Shown here: positions 29,574 to 38,728 of the stretch, piece by piece
How positions within the stretch are numbered: position 1 is the first letter of the stretch
Layout of the letters: each line of letters opens with the position of its first letter
Source: Pseudanabaena sp. UWO311
GTDB taxonomy: Bacteria; Cyanobacteriota; Cyanobacteriia; Pseudanabaenales; Pseudanabaenaceae
Direction: 5' to 3'
Assembly: GCF_006937785.1 (NCBI RefSeq)
Contig: NZ_SJEE01000011.1
Location: forward strand, 1-64,000
Length of the DNA stretch: 64,000 nucleotides
The notes under the pieces: generated by a model
What the model saw: only the letters and a program-made list of their open reading frames with translations
What the model was told of the DNA's origin: nothing
The model's database searches: none
Program-made: the position numbers and the translations under genes

Positions 29574-29999
29574 AAAAGTTTGAATTAATGCAGACAGTAA
29601 TATAGATTCAGGAAAACTCAACAAGTTTGCAACATGAAATGAATATATTGGGCAAACCTAATATAAATTCTTACAAATTTTAACAATTTTCTACTTGTAT
29701 TATAGCGATTAGGGCATCCTTGCCCAAAATTTTGGCGATAATACCAATCCTCTAAATGGTGTTGCCATTTAGTTGAAATTAAACGTAGGATGGGTTAGCG
29801 ATAGCGTAACCCATCATTGCTGACTACTTGATGCGTTACGTTGCACTAACGCATCCTACATTTAGTTATAACAATTCACAGAAGTGTGACAACACTTCTG
29901 TGAATTAAAAACCAAACCCTGCAAGGGTTTTCAAAGCACAAAATGGCTACGCCATTTTGTGCTTTGATATGATGCCTTCCTACTGATTAGCGTGAAAAG
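29574..29999. other. repeat-filled spacer upstream of alaS
   Basis: Holds, in order, an ATACCAATCC-type half of the MITE family seen at 52617 with a small CTAAATGG/CCATTTAG hairpin, the GTAGGATG element (29787-29859), a 15-bp hairpin AATTCACAGAAGTGT (29873-29906), and a 17-bp hairpin with tip GGC-TAC-GCC (29931-29967) that may end the leftward kinase-phosphatase transcript. No gene seen. Confidence 0.7.
29787..29859. mobile_element. MITE-like element with GTAGGATG/CATCCTAC ends
   Basis: A 73-base element with terminal inverted repeats GTAGGATG(G)GTTAG and CTAACGCATCCTAC, and an internal GGGTTAGCGATAGCGTAACCC hairpin. This sequence type recurs in many cyanobacterial genomes. Confidence 0.6.
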
Positions 30000-30845
30000 C
30001 TAGAAATCTCCGTAGTCAACTTGTAGGCAAGTTAAACCCAGATCTCGCCAAACTTTGACAACCTGATCGCGATCGTCTAATACAAACGACACATTGTATT
30101 TATCAAGAATAAATTCATCATAAATCTCTCTCTTAACAATGCTGTCTTTTCTCATGTCACCAGACTTTCGCATATGCAGAGCATCAAAACATATACCATG
30201 CTTCTCTAGCCATGCTAATGTCTGAGGTTTGGACTTATCCTCTCTCCCCGAAACAAATACGATCGCCTTTCCTGATGTCTGCAAAATTGATCGCACGGGT
30301 TCATTAACCAAATCCTTCTCACAGCTAGCGCCATCATAGGGACTGCGATCGCCAATCAGAGCAAGCGTTCCATCCAGATCACAGATGATCGCATCAGGGA
30401 GGTCTGGATTATGAGCAGGTTTTGGGTTTCTAGGCGGTGCGATAAATTGGTTATACATATCGCGAATCACCTTCTCCCCAACCGAATTAAAACGCTTCAA
30501 ATCCCGCTCAATGCAAGTCTCTAGAGACACATGCCGAAAGTCCACTATCTCTAGTACCGCCAAGCCCTTGATTAGTTCTCTAATTCTTGCCTCGTGTTTG
30601 GGTGCAAGGTGAGTATTATCAACAATTACGTGCTTTCCTTCTTCTAAAGCCGCTTTAATAATCTGATCTTGTATATTTAAAACAAATTTCTCATTACCTT
30701 TGGAGAAATAAGAATTATCTAGCATGGCTCGAAGTTCGTCTTTATTAACCCGTTTAATTCCATTGGGTGATTTATCCACTTTTGCCTTCGCCCATGTGGA
30801 TTTGCCAGAAGCGGGCAAACCAATCGTGAAATAAACTGTCAGCAT
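30000..30845 (-). CDS. polynucleotide 5'-kinase / 3'-phosphatase, T4 PseT type
   Basis: 281 residues in the same domain order as phage T4 polynucleotide kinase. The N-terminal kinase has P-loop GLPASGKSTWAK (about 9-20), 'RVNKDELRAML' and 'VIVDNTHLAP'. The C-terminal HAD phosphatase (from about 150) has DLDGTLALIGDRSPYD, VSGRED, 'GDMRKDSIVKREI' and 'DDRDQVVKVWRDLGL', and ends in YGDF as T4 Pnkp ends in SGDF. It would heal broken RNA or DNA ends for ligation. No ligase is in the window. It starts directly after the Uma2 stop (no gap), downstream of minCDE. Confidence 0.88.
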   Translation of the reverse strand: MLTVYFTIGLPASGKSTWAKAKVDKSPNGIKRVNKDELRAMLDNSYFSKGNEKFVLNIQDQIIKAALEEGKHVIVDNTHLAPKHEARIRELIKGLAVLEIVDFRHVSLETCIERDLKRFNSVGEKVIRDMYNQFIAPPRNPKPAHNPDLPDAIICDLDGTLALIGDRSPYDGASCEKDLVNEPVRSILQTSGKAIVFVSGREDKSKPQTLAWLEKHGICFDALHMRKSGDMRKDSIVKREIYDEFILDKYNVSFVLDDRDQVVKVWRDLGLTCLQVDYGDF

Positions 30846-31421
30846 TTATTCAAAAATCTCGGTGAGCTTACAGATAAAATCTGGTAATAGAGGCGAAGTT
30901 ATATCATCATTCTCAAACAAAGTTGCCACTAAAACAAGCGCCGCATTCTCTCTTCGGTAGACTTGGATAGACATCTTTCTCCAATCTACAATCCAATATT
31001 CAAGTACACCCTGAATTGAATAAAGCTTTAACTTCAACTCGCGATCGCGTCTTTCTTGATCCACCCCTTCCGAAAGAACTTCTACCACCAAATCAGGCGC
31101 AGCCGTGAAATGACCCTGATTATCAAGGATATTGGCTAAGCGTCCTTGACTAACCCACACCAAATCAGGAATGACATTATCACTATCGGCAAAAATGACA
31201 CGTGGAGTTATCACTACTTGACCAAGTCGAGAGTAACGAGACCAAACAGTAAGTTCCGTAGTTAAATTACGTATTACATTTTGATGTTTGTAATGCGGCG
31301 CTCTAGTCACTAATAATTCTCCATCAATGATTTCATAGCGAGTATTATCATCTGGGAAAAGCTCTAAATCAGAAGCTGTCCAGCGTACTTTGGCGATGTT
31401 AGCCTCTGTCGTTACTGCCAT
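30846..31421 (-). CDS. Uma2 family protein
   Basis: 191 residues from ATG 31421 (MAVTTEANIAKVRWT); the track start is a TTG inside minE. Typical features: 'YEIIDGELLVTRAPHYKHQ', 'VIPDLVWVSQGRL', 'AAPDLVVEVLSEGVDQERRDRELKLKLYSIQGVLEYWIVDW'. It overlaps the 3' end of minE by 23 bases, and its stop abuts the kinase-phosphatase start, so it is embedded in an operon-like string. The overlap with minE's long tail suggests that the tail or the Uma2 gene was acquired at this junction. Function unknown. Confidence 0.87.
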   Translation of the reverse strand: MAVTTEANIAKVRWTASDLELFPDDNTRYEIIDGELLVTRAPHYKHQNVIRNLTTELTVWSRYSRLGQVVITPRVIFADSDNVIPDLVWVSQGRLANILDNQGHFTAAPDLVVEVLSEGVDQERRDRELKLKLYSIQGVLEYWIVDWRKMSIQVYRRENAALVLVATLFENDDITSPLLPDFICKLTEIFE

Positions 31422-32172
31422 GATTCTCTTCCTCTTGGTTATAAAGTTTTGGAGATTCTTCAACTACCACTTCTTGAGATTCTAGGGAGTTAGAAAAACC
31501 TAAAGACAACTCTAACTGATCGCCTGCTTGCTCATCTAATTCTTCTAATTTTTTATTGATAGAATTTTCTAATGATGCATCAGACGAAACTAAATCAGAA
31601 TTATTGGAAACATCTGTAATTACAGTGGGAGCTGTATCAGTTTCTACTACGTTGCGATCGTTGATCCCCTCATTTTGATTCTTATTAGCAGCTGTTCTTA
31701 TTTTGCTGGTTACTTCGATAGTCCGCTCCGCAATTACAGCAATACGCTCTGGAGAAATATCTTCAGTTGAAGCTTTGATGTTTTCTTTGGATAGGATCGC
31801 ATCAAGAGCATCTTCTGCCGACTGATCCATTTCTAAGATATTAGAGTTATTTGCTGAATCTACTTCTTCAGCGGGCTCATCAAAAAGACTTACTAGATCA
31901 GGTAACTCTTCGCGCACCATCCGAATTGGCAAGTTGGCAATCAGTGCCGTCATCCGTTTGTCAGACTCTAAACGAATATCCAATGAACCTTCATCAAGTT
32001 CTACATACTTAGAAACTACACGCATAATCTCATGGCGCATATTTTCAAATACCTGTGGCTCGATCGCAGCTCGATCATGGGCAAGGATAAATTTCAAACG
32101 CTGCTTGACTTTTGCCCCACTAGGGACATTACTTCTTTGAAATAGGCGATCTAGCAGTGTTGAAATCATCAC
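31399..32172 (-). CDS. minE: cell-division topological factor MinE with long acidic tail
   Basis: The first 90 or so residues are a normal MinE: 'MISTLLDRLFQRSNVPSGAKVKQRLKFILAHDRA', 'MRHEIMRVVSKYVELDEGSLDIRLESDKRMTALIANLPIR', which binds MinD and membrane and drives pole-to-pole oscillation. MinE proteins are usually about 85-105 residues, but this frame continues to 257 with an acidic, Ser/Glu/Asn-rich, low-complexity tail lacking recognisable domains. The tail is in frame without stops, so it appears to be translated. Spacing to minD is 5 bases. It overlaps the following Uma2 gene. Confidence 0.93.
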   Translation of the reverse strand: MMISTLLDRLFQRSNVPSGAKVKQRLKFILAHDRAAIEPQVFENMRHEIMRVVSKYVELDEGSLDIRLESDKRMTALIANLPIRMVREELPDLVSLFDEPAEEVDSANNSNILEMDQSAEDALDAILSKENIKASTEDISPERIAVIAERTIEVTSKIRTAANKNQNEGINDRNVVETDTAPTVITDVSNNSDLVSSDASLENSINKKLEELDEQAGDQLELSLGFSNSLESQEVVVEESPKLYNQEEENHGSNDRG

Positions 32173-32177
32173 AAACC

Positions 32178-32981
32178 TCAGGAGTTCCCACTAATCCAAC
32201 TTGACAGACGGGCAAAAAATCCTTTAGGAGGAGCTTCGAGTTTTAAAAACTCAATATTTTTTCCTTCAAGTCGTTTTGCTACGTTTTCATAGGCAGTGCC
32301 TGCCAACGATGGCTTATCTGACAACACCAATGGTTCCCCTTTATTTGTAGAAACGATCACCTGTTCATCATCAGGAATTACACCAATCAATTTAACTGAC
32401 AAAATATCCAGCACATCCTCGACGCTCATCATGTCGTTGTTTTGTACCATCGCAGGACGAATACGATTCAGAATTAATTTAATATCCGTAATTCGATTGG
32501 CTTCGAGTAACCCAACTACGCGATCTGCATCTCGCACAGCCGAAATTTCAGGAGTCGTTACTACGATCGCTTCTTTTGCCCCAGCGATCGCATTTTGAAA
32601 TCCTGACTCAATGCCTGCGGGGCAGTCAATCAAAACGTAATCAAAATATCTGCCTAAAACCTCTACTAGAGCCTTCATATGGGCTGCTGTAATAGCCGTT
32701 TTGTTGCGCGTTTGCGGAGCTGCCAATAAAGATAAGTTTGGTTGGCGCTTATCTTTGACTAGGGCTTGGTCGAGTTTACATTCTCGCGCAATAACTTCTA
32801 GAGCCGTATATACGATGCGATTTTCTAGTCCCAATAAAAGATCGAGATTGCGTAAGCCAAAGTCAGCATCCACCAAGACTACTTTGCGTCCTAGTTTGGC
32901 GAGCGCCATGCCGAGATTTGCTGAAGATGTGGTCTTGCCGACACCACCTTTACCAGAGGTAACAACGATAATGCGACTCAT
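32178..32981 (-). CDS. minD: septum site-determining ATPase MinD
   Basis: 267 residues. Deviant Walker A SGKGGVGKTTSSANLG, 'VVLVDADFGLRNLDLLLGLENRIVY', 'DYVLIDCPAGIESGFQNAI', 'ATTPEISAVRDADRV'-like switch region (VTTPEISAVRDADRVVG), and a C-terminal amphipathic membrane-targeting helix (FFARLSSWI). It recruits MinC to membrane and is released by MinE. Located between minC (2-base gap) and minE (5-base gap), the standard cyanobacterial minCDE operon. Confidence 0.97.
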   Translation of the reverse strand: MSRIIVVTSGKGGVGKTTSSANLGMALAKLGRKVVLVDADFGLRNLDLLLGLENRIVYTALEVIARECKLDQALVKDKRQPNLSLLAAPQTRNKTAITAAHMKALVEVLGRYFDYVLIDCPAGIESGFQNAIAGAKEAIVVTTPEISAVRDADRVVGLLEANRITDIKLILNRIRPAMVQNNDMMSVEDVLDILSVKLIGVIPDDEQVIVSTNKGEPLVLSDKPSLAGTAYENVAKRLEGKNIEFLKLEAPPKGFFARLSSWISGNS

Positions 32982-32983
32982 GT

Positions 32984-34069
32984 TTACGAATTACTGATTA
33001 ACGAGGGATAGTTGAGCGAATAATGATTAAATGCTGAAAAATCAACAACTTGGACAATTTTAATGGCAGGCGTGCCTTGTGTACTTACAAATGCGACTTC
33101 TGGACAGAAAGATGTACTCGGACTCTCAACACGGGCAATAAAACTAGCAATCCTAATTTGGGTTGCATCTAGGTGCAAAGCCATGACTACCGCTTGGGCG
33201 TTGCCTTTCACACCTGCATGAGCCATGCCTTTTAGCTTGCCACACACAATAATATCGCCTTCAGAGATAAGCTCTGCACCAGCATTAACATCACCGAAGA
33301 TAATAATACTGCCAGAATGACGAATTTCTGTGCCAGATCTTACCGTCATCTTAATGTATAGAGGATCATCCGTCGGTGCATTAGGAATTGGATTAAACCC
33401 TAACAGCTCGCGAAAGACAGTACCTTGCTCTACACAGAAGCCCATGCTAGCAGCATTAACCGCAGTTTGGCGACGATTGGTGACAATACAATGTAGCAAA
33501 AGCTGATAATTTTGCAGTGACTCAGATAACTCTTGGAGTTGGCGCGTATCCAACAGGCGATCTCCTGCTTGCAAATGCACCTGTGTGCGCGGCTTCCAAT
33601 CATGACCACTCGCTGCCATGCGCTGCTCTAACTGAGAAAGTATTTCTTCCCAGTTTAAAGTTAGAAGCGAAGTCTCAGAATTATTTGACTGACTACTATC
33701 TAAGTCAAATGATTTAAATTCGCCATCATCGTTTGATTTACTAAATGGCAACTTGACTTTTTTATCAGTTGGTAAAAGCAAATTCAGTTTCCCTTCAAGC
33801 GTTTTAAAACGAACCTGCGAGATCTCTGGATCGGGTACTGGATCGGGCTGAGATCTCGCAGGTTTGCTGATAGGAATAGGCTTAAGTTCACCACCTTCGA
33901 CATCTGCGACAGTTAGAGGTGCAGGCACATTACCGACATACTCGTCATTTTGAGTTACGACAATGACTTCAGGCATCTCCGCAGATGACAAATCCCCAGC
34001 GACCGACTGTAATTTTGTAGGATGCGGAGGATTAGATTTCACGGCAATATTACGCTGGTTGGCATTCAT
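32984..34069 (-). CDS. minC: septum site-determining protein MinC
   Basis: About 361 residues from ATG 34069. The C-terminal beta-helix domain (about 255-350) shows 'VRSGTEIRHSGSIIIFGDVNAGAELISEGDIIVCGKLKGMAHAG' typical of MinC, which inhibits FtsZ assembly. The N-terminal 240 residues are long and variable: a Pro-rich region, then a segment 'LNWEEILSQLEQRMAASGHDW' preceding the C-domain as in other cyanobacterial MinC. The track start ATG (34114) lies within a hairpin and would add 15 residues; the internal ATG is favoured but not certain. Confidence 0.92.
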   Translation of the reverse strand: MNANQRNIAVKSNPPHPTKLQSVAGDLSSAEMPEVIVVTQNDEYVGNVPAPLTVADVEGGELKPIPISKPARSQPDPVPDPEISQVRFKTLEGKLNLLLPTDKKVKLPFSKSNDDGEFKSFDLDSSQSNNSETSLLTLNWEEILSQLEQRMAASGHDWKPRTQVHLQAGDRLLDTRQLQELSESLQNYQLLLHCIVTNRRQTAVNAASMGFCVEQGTVFRELLGFNPIPNAPTDDPLYIKMTVRSGTEIRHSGSIIIFGDVNAGAELISEGDIIVCGKLKGMAHAGVKGNAQAVVMALHLDATQIRIASFIARVESPSTSFCPEVAFVSTQGTPAIKIVQVVDFSAFNHYSLNYPSLISNS

Positions 34070-34110
34070 GAAGCTTGTTTTAAATTTAGCGCTATGCAAA
34101 TTACCTACAT

Positions 34111-34159
34111 CCATATAAAGGTAGACCCTGCGCTTTGCGTAGGGTCTACCTTTATATGG
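34111..34159 (-). terminator. clpC terminator
   Basis: 23-bp near-perfect stem (CCATATAAAGGTAGACCCTGCGC and complement with a G-T pair), loop TTT, starting 2 bases after the clpC stop codon. Confidence 0.8.
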
Positions 34160-34160
34160 C

Positions 34161-36650
34161 TTAAGCTGAAGGCAGCAACTGAAGGTTATTTTCAGAGCCG
34201 CTTAGAGCTTCTTGTTCAATAACTTTGACCTTGCCATCGTCATCGACATCCACTTGTACAGATGCGCCTTCACGCACTTTACCTGTCAGGATCTCTTCTG
34301 CAAGAGAATCTTCTAGTAAGCGCATAATCGCTCGACGTAATGGACGTGCACCGTAGCTAGGGTTGTAACCTTCTTGGACAAGCAGATCTTTAAATCGCTC
34401 AGTTACCGTAAGGACTATATCCTTATCGAGCATCCGCTTGAAGAACTCATTGAGCATGAGATCGGCAATCTCTTTGACTTCGGGCTTAGTCAACTGACGG
34501 AAGACGATGATTTCGTCGAGACGGTTGAGAAACTCTGGGCGGAAGTATTGCTTCAGCTCTTCATTAACTAGCGATCGGATGCGGGTATAAAGTGCATCTT
34601 CTTGGCTAGCCGCGAAGTCAAAGCCGAGTCCACCACCACCTTTTTCGATTACCTTAGAGCCGACGTTGGAGGTCATAATCAATAAGGTGTTCTTGAAGTC
34701 AACGGTGCGACCCTTGGAGTCAGTCAAGCGACCATCTTCAAGTACTTGTAAGAGTAAATTGAAAACATCGGGGTGAGCTTTTTCGATTTCGTCGAATAGC
34801 ACCACGGTGTAAGGACGACGACGCACAGCTTCAGTAAGCTGACCACCTTCGTTATAACCAACATATCCTGGGGGTGAACCGATCAATTTAGATACGGTGT
34901 GGCGCTCCATATATTCAGACATATCGAGGCGGATCATCGCATCTTCAGATCCGAAGAAGTAAGCGGCGAGAGCCTTAGTTAGCTCAGTCTTCCCAACGCC
35001 TGTAGGCCCTGAGAAGATAAAACTAGCGATCGGACGGTTGGGACTCTTAAGTCCAACACGAGCCCGACGAATTGCACGAGAAATAGCTTTAACAGCTTCA
35101 TCTTGTCCGATTACGCGGCTATGCAGGGTTTCTTCCATCTGCATGAGCTTGACAGATTCAGATTCAGTGATTTTGAGGACAGGTACGCCAGTCCAAGAAC
35201 TGACGATATAGGCGATGTCTTCTTCGGTTACATGGATCTCAGGAGCATCTTCGGCAGGTGTTTCCGCCTTTTTAGTTTGGCTGAGGGCACGAATTTGTTG
35301 CTTGAGATCAATTTCCTTATCGCGTAATTCGGCGGCTTTATCAAAGTCCTGTTTGCGAACTGCGTCATCCTTATCTTTGAGAGTTTGACGCAATTCTTTG
35401 TCTAGTTCTTTGGCTGCGGGAGGTAACTGTGAGTTGATCAGTCGTACACGAGAACCTGCTTCATCCACCAAATCAATCGCTTTATCTGGCAAGAAGCGAT
35501 CGCTGATATAGCGATCGGCTAGTTTTGCTGCGGCAACTAATGCTGCGTCATCGATCTTCAGCTTGTGATGCTCTTCATAACGCTGGCGCAGACCAATCAA
35601 AATTTCGATGGTTTCTTCGACGCTAGGCTCACCAACCATGACAGGTTGGAAGCGACGTTCTAGAGCCGCATCGCGTTCGATGTGTTTGCGATATTCATCA
35701 AGGGTTGTTGCGCCGATGCATTGTAGTTCGCCACGAGCAAGGGCTGGCTTAAGAATGTTAGCGGCATCAATCGCACCTTCAGCTGCACCAGCACCGATCA
35801 AGGTGTGAACTTCATCAATTACCAAGATCACATTGCCAGCAGTGCGAATCTCTTCCATGATCTTTTTGAGGCGTTCCTCAAATTCACCCCGATATTTTGT
35901 ACCAGCGACTAGCAAGCCAATATCTAAGGTGACAACTCGCTTTTCTTGAAGGATATCTGGTATATCACTGTTAGAAATACGTTGTGCTAGACCTTCAGCG
36001 ATCGCGGTTTTACCTACACCAGGTTCACCGATCAAAACAGGGTTGTTTTTGGTGCGGCGACCGAGGATTTGAATTACTCGTTCAATCTCTTTTTCACGAC
36101 CCACAACAGGATCTAGTTTGCCATCTTGGGCTAGCTGGGTCAGGTTTGAGCCAAACTCGTCAAGGGTTGGTGTTTTGGTGCGTCCCGATGAACCGCCACC
36201 TGCGGAGACCTCAGCAGTCTCACCTAACATGCGGATTACTTGTGTGCGGACTTTTGACAAATCAACGCCCAGATTTTCTAAAACTCTAGCGGCAACACCT
36301 TCGCCTTCGCGAATTAGTCCTAGCAATAGATGCTCAGTACCGATGTAGTTATGTCCCAACTGGCGAGCTTCTTCTAAGGACAACTCTAGGACTCTCTTGG
36401 CGCGAGGCGTGAAAGGGATTTCTACCGCGACAAAACCAGAGCCGCGTCCGATGATTTTCTCAACCTCAATCCGTGCATCTTTGAGGTTTACACCCATCGA
36501 CTTCAGTACTTTGGCGGCAACGCCAGTTCCTTCTCCGATCAGACCCAATAGAATTTGCTCTGTGCCGACAAAGTTATGACCGAGGCGGCGAGCTTCCTCT
36601 TGAGCCAGCATGATGACTTTAATTGCTTTTTCTGTAAAGCGTTCAAACAT
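34161..36650 (-). CDS. clpC: Clp protease ATP-binding subunit ClpC (HSP100)
   Basis: 829 residues. N-terminal double Clp-N repeat ('[26 protein letters not shown]', '[19 protein letters not shown]'), first AAA domain (Walker [10 protein letters not shown], Walker [16 protein letters not shown]), middle domain with UVR-like '[15 protein letters not shown]', second AAA domain ([21 protein letters not shown]), and a C-terminal domain; the ClpP-binding loop lies in the second AAA domain. It unfolds substrates for ClpP/ClpR proteases in the cytoplasm. Length typical of cyanobacterial ClpC. Monocistronic by its terminator. Confidence 0.97.
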   Translation of the reverse strand: MFERFTEKAIKVIMLAQEEARRLGHNFVGTEQILLGLIGEGTGVAAKVLKSMGVNLKDARIEVEKIIGRGSGFVAVEIPFTPRAKRVLELSLEEARQLGHNYIGTEHLLLGLIREGEGVAARVLENLGVDLSKVRTQVIRMLGETAEVSAGGGSSGRTKTPTLDEFGSNLTQLAQDGKLDPVVGREKEIERVIQILGRRTKNNPVLIGEPGVGKTAIAEGLAQRISNSDIPDILQEKRVVTLDIGLLVAGTKYRGEFEERLKKIMEEIRTAGNVILVIDEVHTLIGAGAAEGAIDAANILKPALARGELQCIGATTLDEYRKHIERDAALERRFQPVMVGEPSVEETIEILIGLRQRYEEHHKLKIDDAALVAAAKLADRYISDRFLPDKAIDLVDEAGSRVRLINSQLPPAAKELDKELRQTLKDKDDAVRKQDFDKAAELRDKEIDLKQQIRALSQTKKAETPAEDAPEIHVTEEDIAYIVSSWTGVPVLKITESESVKLMQMEETLHSRVIGQDEAVKAISRAIRRARVGLKSPNRPIASFIFSGPTGVGKTELTKALAAYFFGSEDAMIRLDMSEYMERHTVSKLIGSPPGYVGYNEGGQLTEAVRRRPYTVVLFDEIEKAHPDVFNLLLQVLEDGRLTDSKGRTVDFKNTLLIMTSNVGSKVIEKGGGGLGFDFAASQEDALYTRIRSLVNEELKQYFRPEFLNRLDEIIVFRQLTKPEVKEIADLMLNEFFKRMLDKDIVLTVTERFKDLLVQEGYNPSYGARPLRRAIMRLLEDSLAEEILTGKVREGASVQVDVDDDGKVKVIEQEALSGSENNLQLLPSA

Positions 36651-36995
36651 GGCGTTTCCCCATACTTTGCTGCGTTCTGGTTAAAGTTAATACTAGCACA
36701 GCCTTAACAGCATTCTGTGTGTACGGATCTCACACCTTTTTGAGTGAAATTTATAGATACCTCTTAGGGATAATTTTTGCTTTTTATGGTAGATCTTGCC
36801 ATTCATTTTGATGTGTTTTGTCTGTTTTTGTGACTCAGAAAACAGATTAAATGGCAAGTTAATGAGTTAACCAAAAAGATCGGATTGACTTGCTTGTGGC
36901 TGTTGTAATTTTGAAAGATGAGATGCAGCGCGACAGCAATTCTCGTTATGAAACCAATTGTGGGCTTTCCAGCACCACAGCCGCTAGAAAACTAA
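36651..36995. other. spacer upstream of clpC
   Basis: Must contain the clpC promoter near its left end. AT-rich with no supportable ORF. At 36934-36953 it carries one end (CAGCAATTCTCGTTATGAAA) of the CAGyAATTCT repeat family described at 50118. Confidence 0.55.
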
Positions 36996-37044
36996 GGATA
37001 AAAGAAGAAAGACGACGCAAAGCGCCAACTTTCTTCTTTTATCT
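36996..37044 (-). terminator. terminator of the TauE-like gene
   Basis: GGATAAAAGAAGAAAG and near-exact complement, with inner ACGACGC-AAA-GCGCCAA; 5 bases after the stop on the minus strand. Confidence 0.75.
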
Positions 37045-37049
37045 GGCAA

Positions 37050-37964
37050 CTATAAAAAATTAGTAAACAAATCTCTTTGCCCCCATAGCATCCAAATTCC
37101 GCCGACTGCCATAAATGCTAAGACAACCTGACGAAATTGATGTGGACTCATCAGCTTGAGGAGAGCTTTACCGATGAGATTGGCAGGAATAGCGGCTAAA
37201 CCGATCGCTAGTCCTGCAATCACTTGTTCCTTTGACATCGCCGCTAAGGCGCCATAGGTAAGAATTTTGACTAGATGAATGATCGTCATATGGGTAGCTT
37301 TAGTGGCAAGCATTTTCTCCTTGACTAAGCCATAGCGGAGATAAAAAGGATTTAACACAGGACCAGTTGTGCCGACTAAACCTGATACATAGGCTTTGAG
37401 GAAGCCCGCAGGCATAATATGCCAAGCTTTGAGTTGAAATTTGAGCTTTACTTCTTTAGGAATTAACTCTGACTGCTCTAGATCACTCAATTCGCTCAAT
37501 TCGCCTAACTGGTTGATCTCAATGAGTTCCTCTAACTCTTCCAACCCTTGAGAATTATCGATTAGTTTTATACTTTTTGCCTTGTCTTCTGCAACGGTTT
37601 TTTCGGGACTTTTTTCTAGTTCAAATAAAACCGCACTTACAATCAGAAATATGGCAATCACGATTTGCAGCCAATCCAAATGAATTTGCGTAAAAGTATA
37701 CGCCCCCAGAACCGCACCTAAGATCGCTCCTGGTGCATACCAAGCTGTCAATACCCAGTCAATATCACGCCAAAACAGTAAAACTCGATGGGCATTACCA
37801 AAAAACATGCCAATTGTAATTACTGGGGGAACTGCGACGGCTCCCATAAGTAGGTTAACTAACGGAATTAAAATGAATGGACTGCCACCACCCGCCAGTG
37901 TGCTAACGATCCAAGCAAAAAAGCTAACCACGCTGAGATATACAATTGGCATGAATTCTGACAT
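37050..37964 (-). CDS. TauE/SafE-type sulfite/anion exporter
   Basis: About 304 residues. The family pattern is seen: N-terminal helix with 'LAGGGSPFILIPLVNLLMG', 'PPVITIGMFFGNAHRVLLFW', further helices, then second half 'FLKAYVSGLVGTTGPVLNPFYLRYG' and 'AIGLAAIPANLIGKALL'. It is an inner-membrane transporter of about eight helices; the cargo (sulfite, sulfonates or another anion) cannot be told. Odd: the central cytoplasmic loop is long and very acidic (repeats of Glu-Glu-Leu, 'LEELEELIEINQLGELSEL'). The track start (38012) adds 16 residues; the ATG at 37964 lies just before the first helix. Confidence 0.85.
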   Translation of the reverse strand: MSEFMPIVYLSVVSFFAWIVSTLAGGGSPFILIPLVNLLMGAVAVPPVITIGMFFGNAHRVLLFWRDIDWVLTAWYAPGAILGAVLGAYTFTQIHLDWLQIVIAIFLIVSAVLFELEKSPEKTVAEDKAKSIKLIDNSQGLEELEELIEINQLGELSELSDLEQSELIPKEVKLKFQLKAWHIMPAGFLKAYVSGLVGTTGPVLNPFYLRYGLVKEKMLATKATHMTIIHLVKILTYGALAAMSKEQVIAGLAIGLAAIPANLIGKALLKLMSPHQFRQVVLAFMAVGGIWMLWGQRDLFTNFL

Positions 37965-38045
37965 TGGTTGATAATCCGTTTTGATCAGGTTCGGATGTGT
38001 GGCGCACACCATACATCCTCATAAATCTTTAGATAATTACAACAC

Positions 38046-38585
38046 ATGAGCCTCTCGACGCGAATCTATCTAAGTGAGATCGATCAAAAATTTTTATCGC
38101 AACTACGGGCGATCGATTGTGCATGTCTCGGTGATTTTTGGAGCTTAGAAGCCTATCAACGTGAAATCGAAAATCCCAGTAGTCTTATATTGGGCTTAAC
38201 TACTGAAAATTATGAACTACTTGGTTTTGGCTGTTTATGGTCGGTTCTTGAAGAAGCCCATATAACAGTATTGGCAGTGCGTCCCGAATATCAAGGTCAA
38301 GGTTTGGGTAAGTCGTTGGTATGGGGCTTGCTTAAAAAAGCTCGCGATCGCAACTTAGAATGGGCGACCCTCGAAGTACGTGAATCTAATCATGTGGCTA
38401 TCTCTTTATATGAAAGTTTTGGCTTTAAGGAAATTGGTAGAAGACCCAAATATTATGAAGTGACTGGCGAAGATGCCTTGATGTTATGGTGTAAAGGTCT
38501 CCATACAGAGGAGTTTGGGGCATTTCTAGAGCAATGGCATGAGTCCATTTCAGAGAATTTATTAGCTAAGGGCTGGAATTTGTAA
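38046..38585 (+). CDS. rimI: ribosomal protein S18 alanine N-acetyltransferase (GNAT)
   Basis: 179 residues with the GNAT fold: 'LGFGCLWSVLEEAHITVLAVRPEYQGQGLGKSLVWGLLKKARDRNLEWATLEVRESNHVAISLYESFGFKEIGRRPKYYE' is characteristic of RimI (V-x-P-x-x-Q-x-x-G-x-G/S and the RxxYY end). The acetyl-CoA loop is Q-G-Q-G-L-G-K. The C-terminal extra 30 residues are cyanobacterial. It is read divergently from the TauE gene, and a 25-bp hairpin follows. Confidence 0.92.
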   Translation: MSLSTRIYLSEIDQKFLSQLRAIDCACLGDFWSLEAYQREIENPSSLILGLTTENYELLGFGCLWSVLEEAHITVLAVRPEYQGQGLGKSLVWGLLKKARDRNLEWATLEVRESNHVAISLYESFGFKEIGRRPKYYEVTGEDALMLWCKGLHTEEFGAFLEQWHESISENLLAKGWNL

Positions 38586-38591
38586 TTTTAG

Positions 38592-38644
38592 AAACCCTAA
38601 AAACTGTACCGCCTGCGCAGCAGGCGGTACAGTTTTTAGGGTTT
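38592..38644 (+). terminator. rimI terminator
   Basis: A perfect 25-bp stem with loop GCA (tip GCCTGC-GCA-GCAGGC) and TTTTT, 6 bases after the stop. Confidence 0.85.
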
Positions 38645-38728
38645 TTAATTATGCCAAGGTACTTACGATAGAATTAGCTTAAGTTCATGAGCAATTAAGT
38701 CGCTTTAGGGTTAAAGGTCTAAACAACG

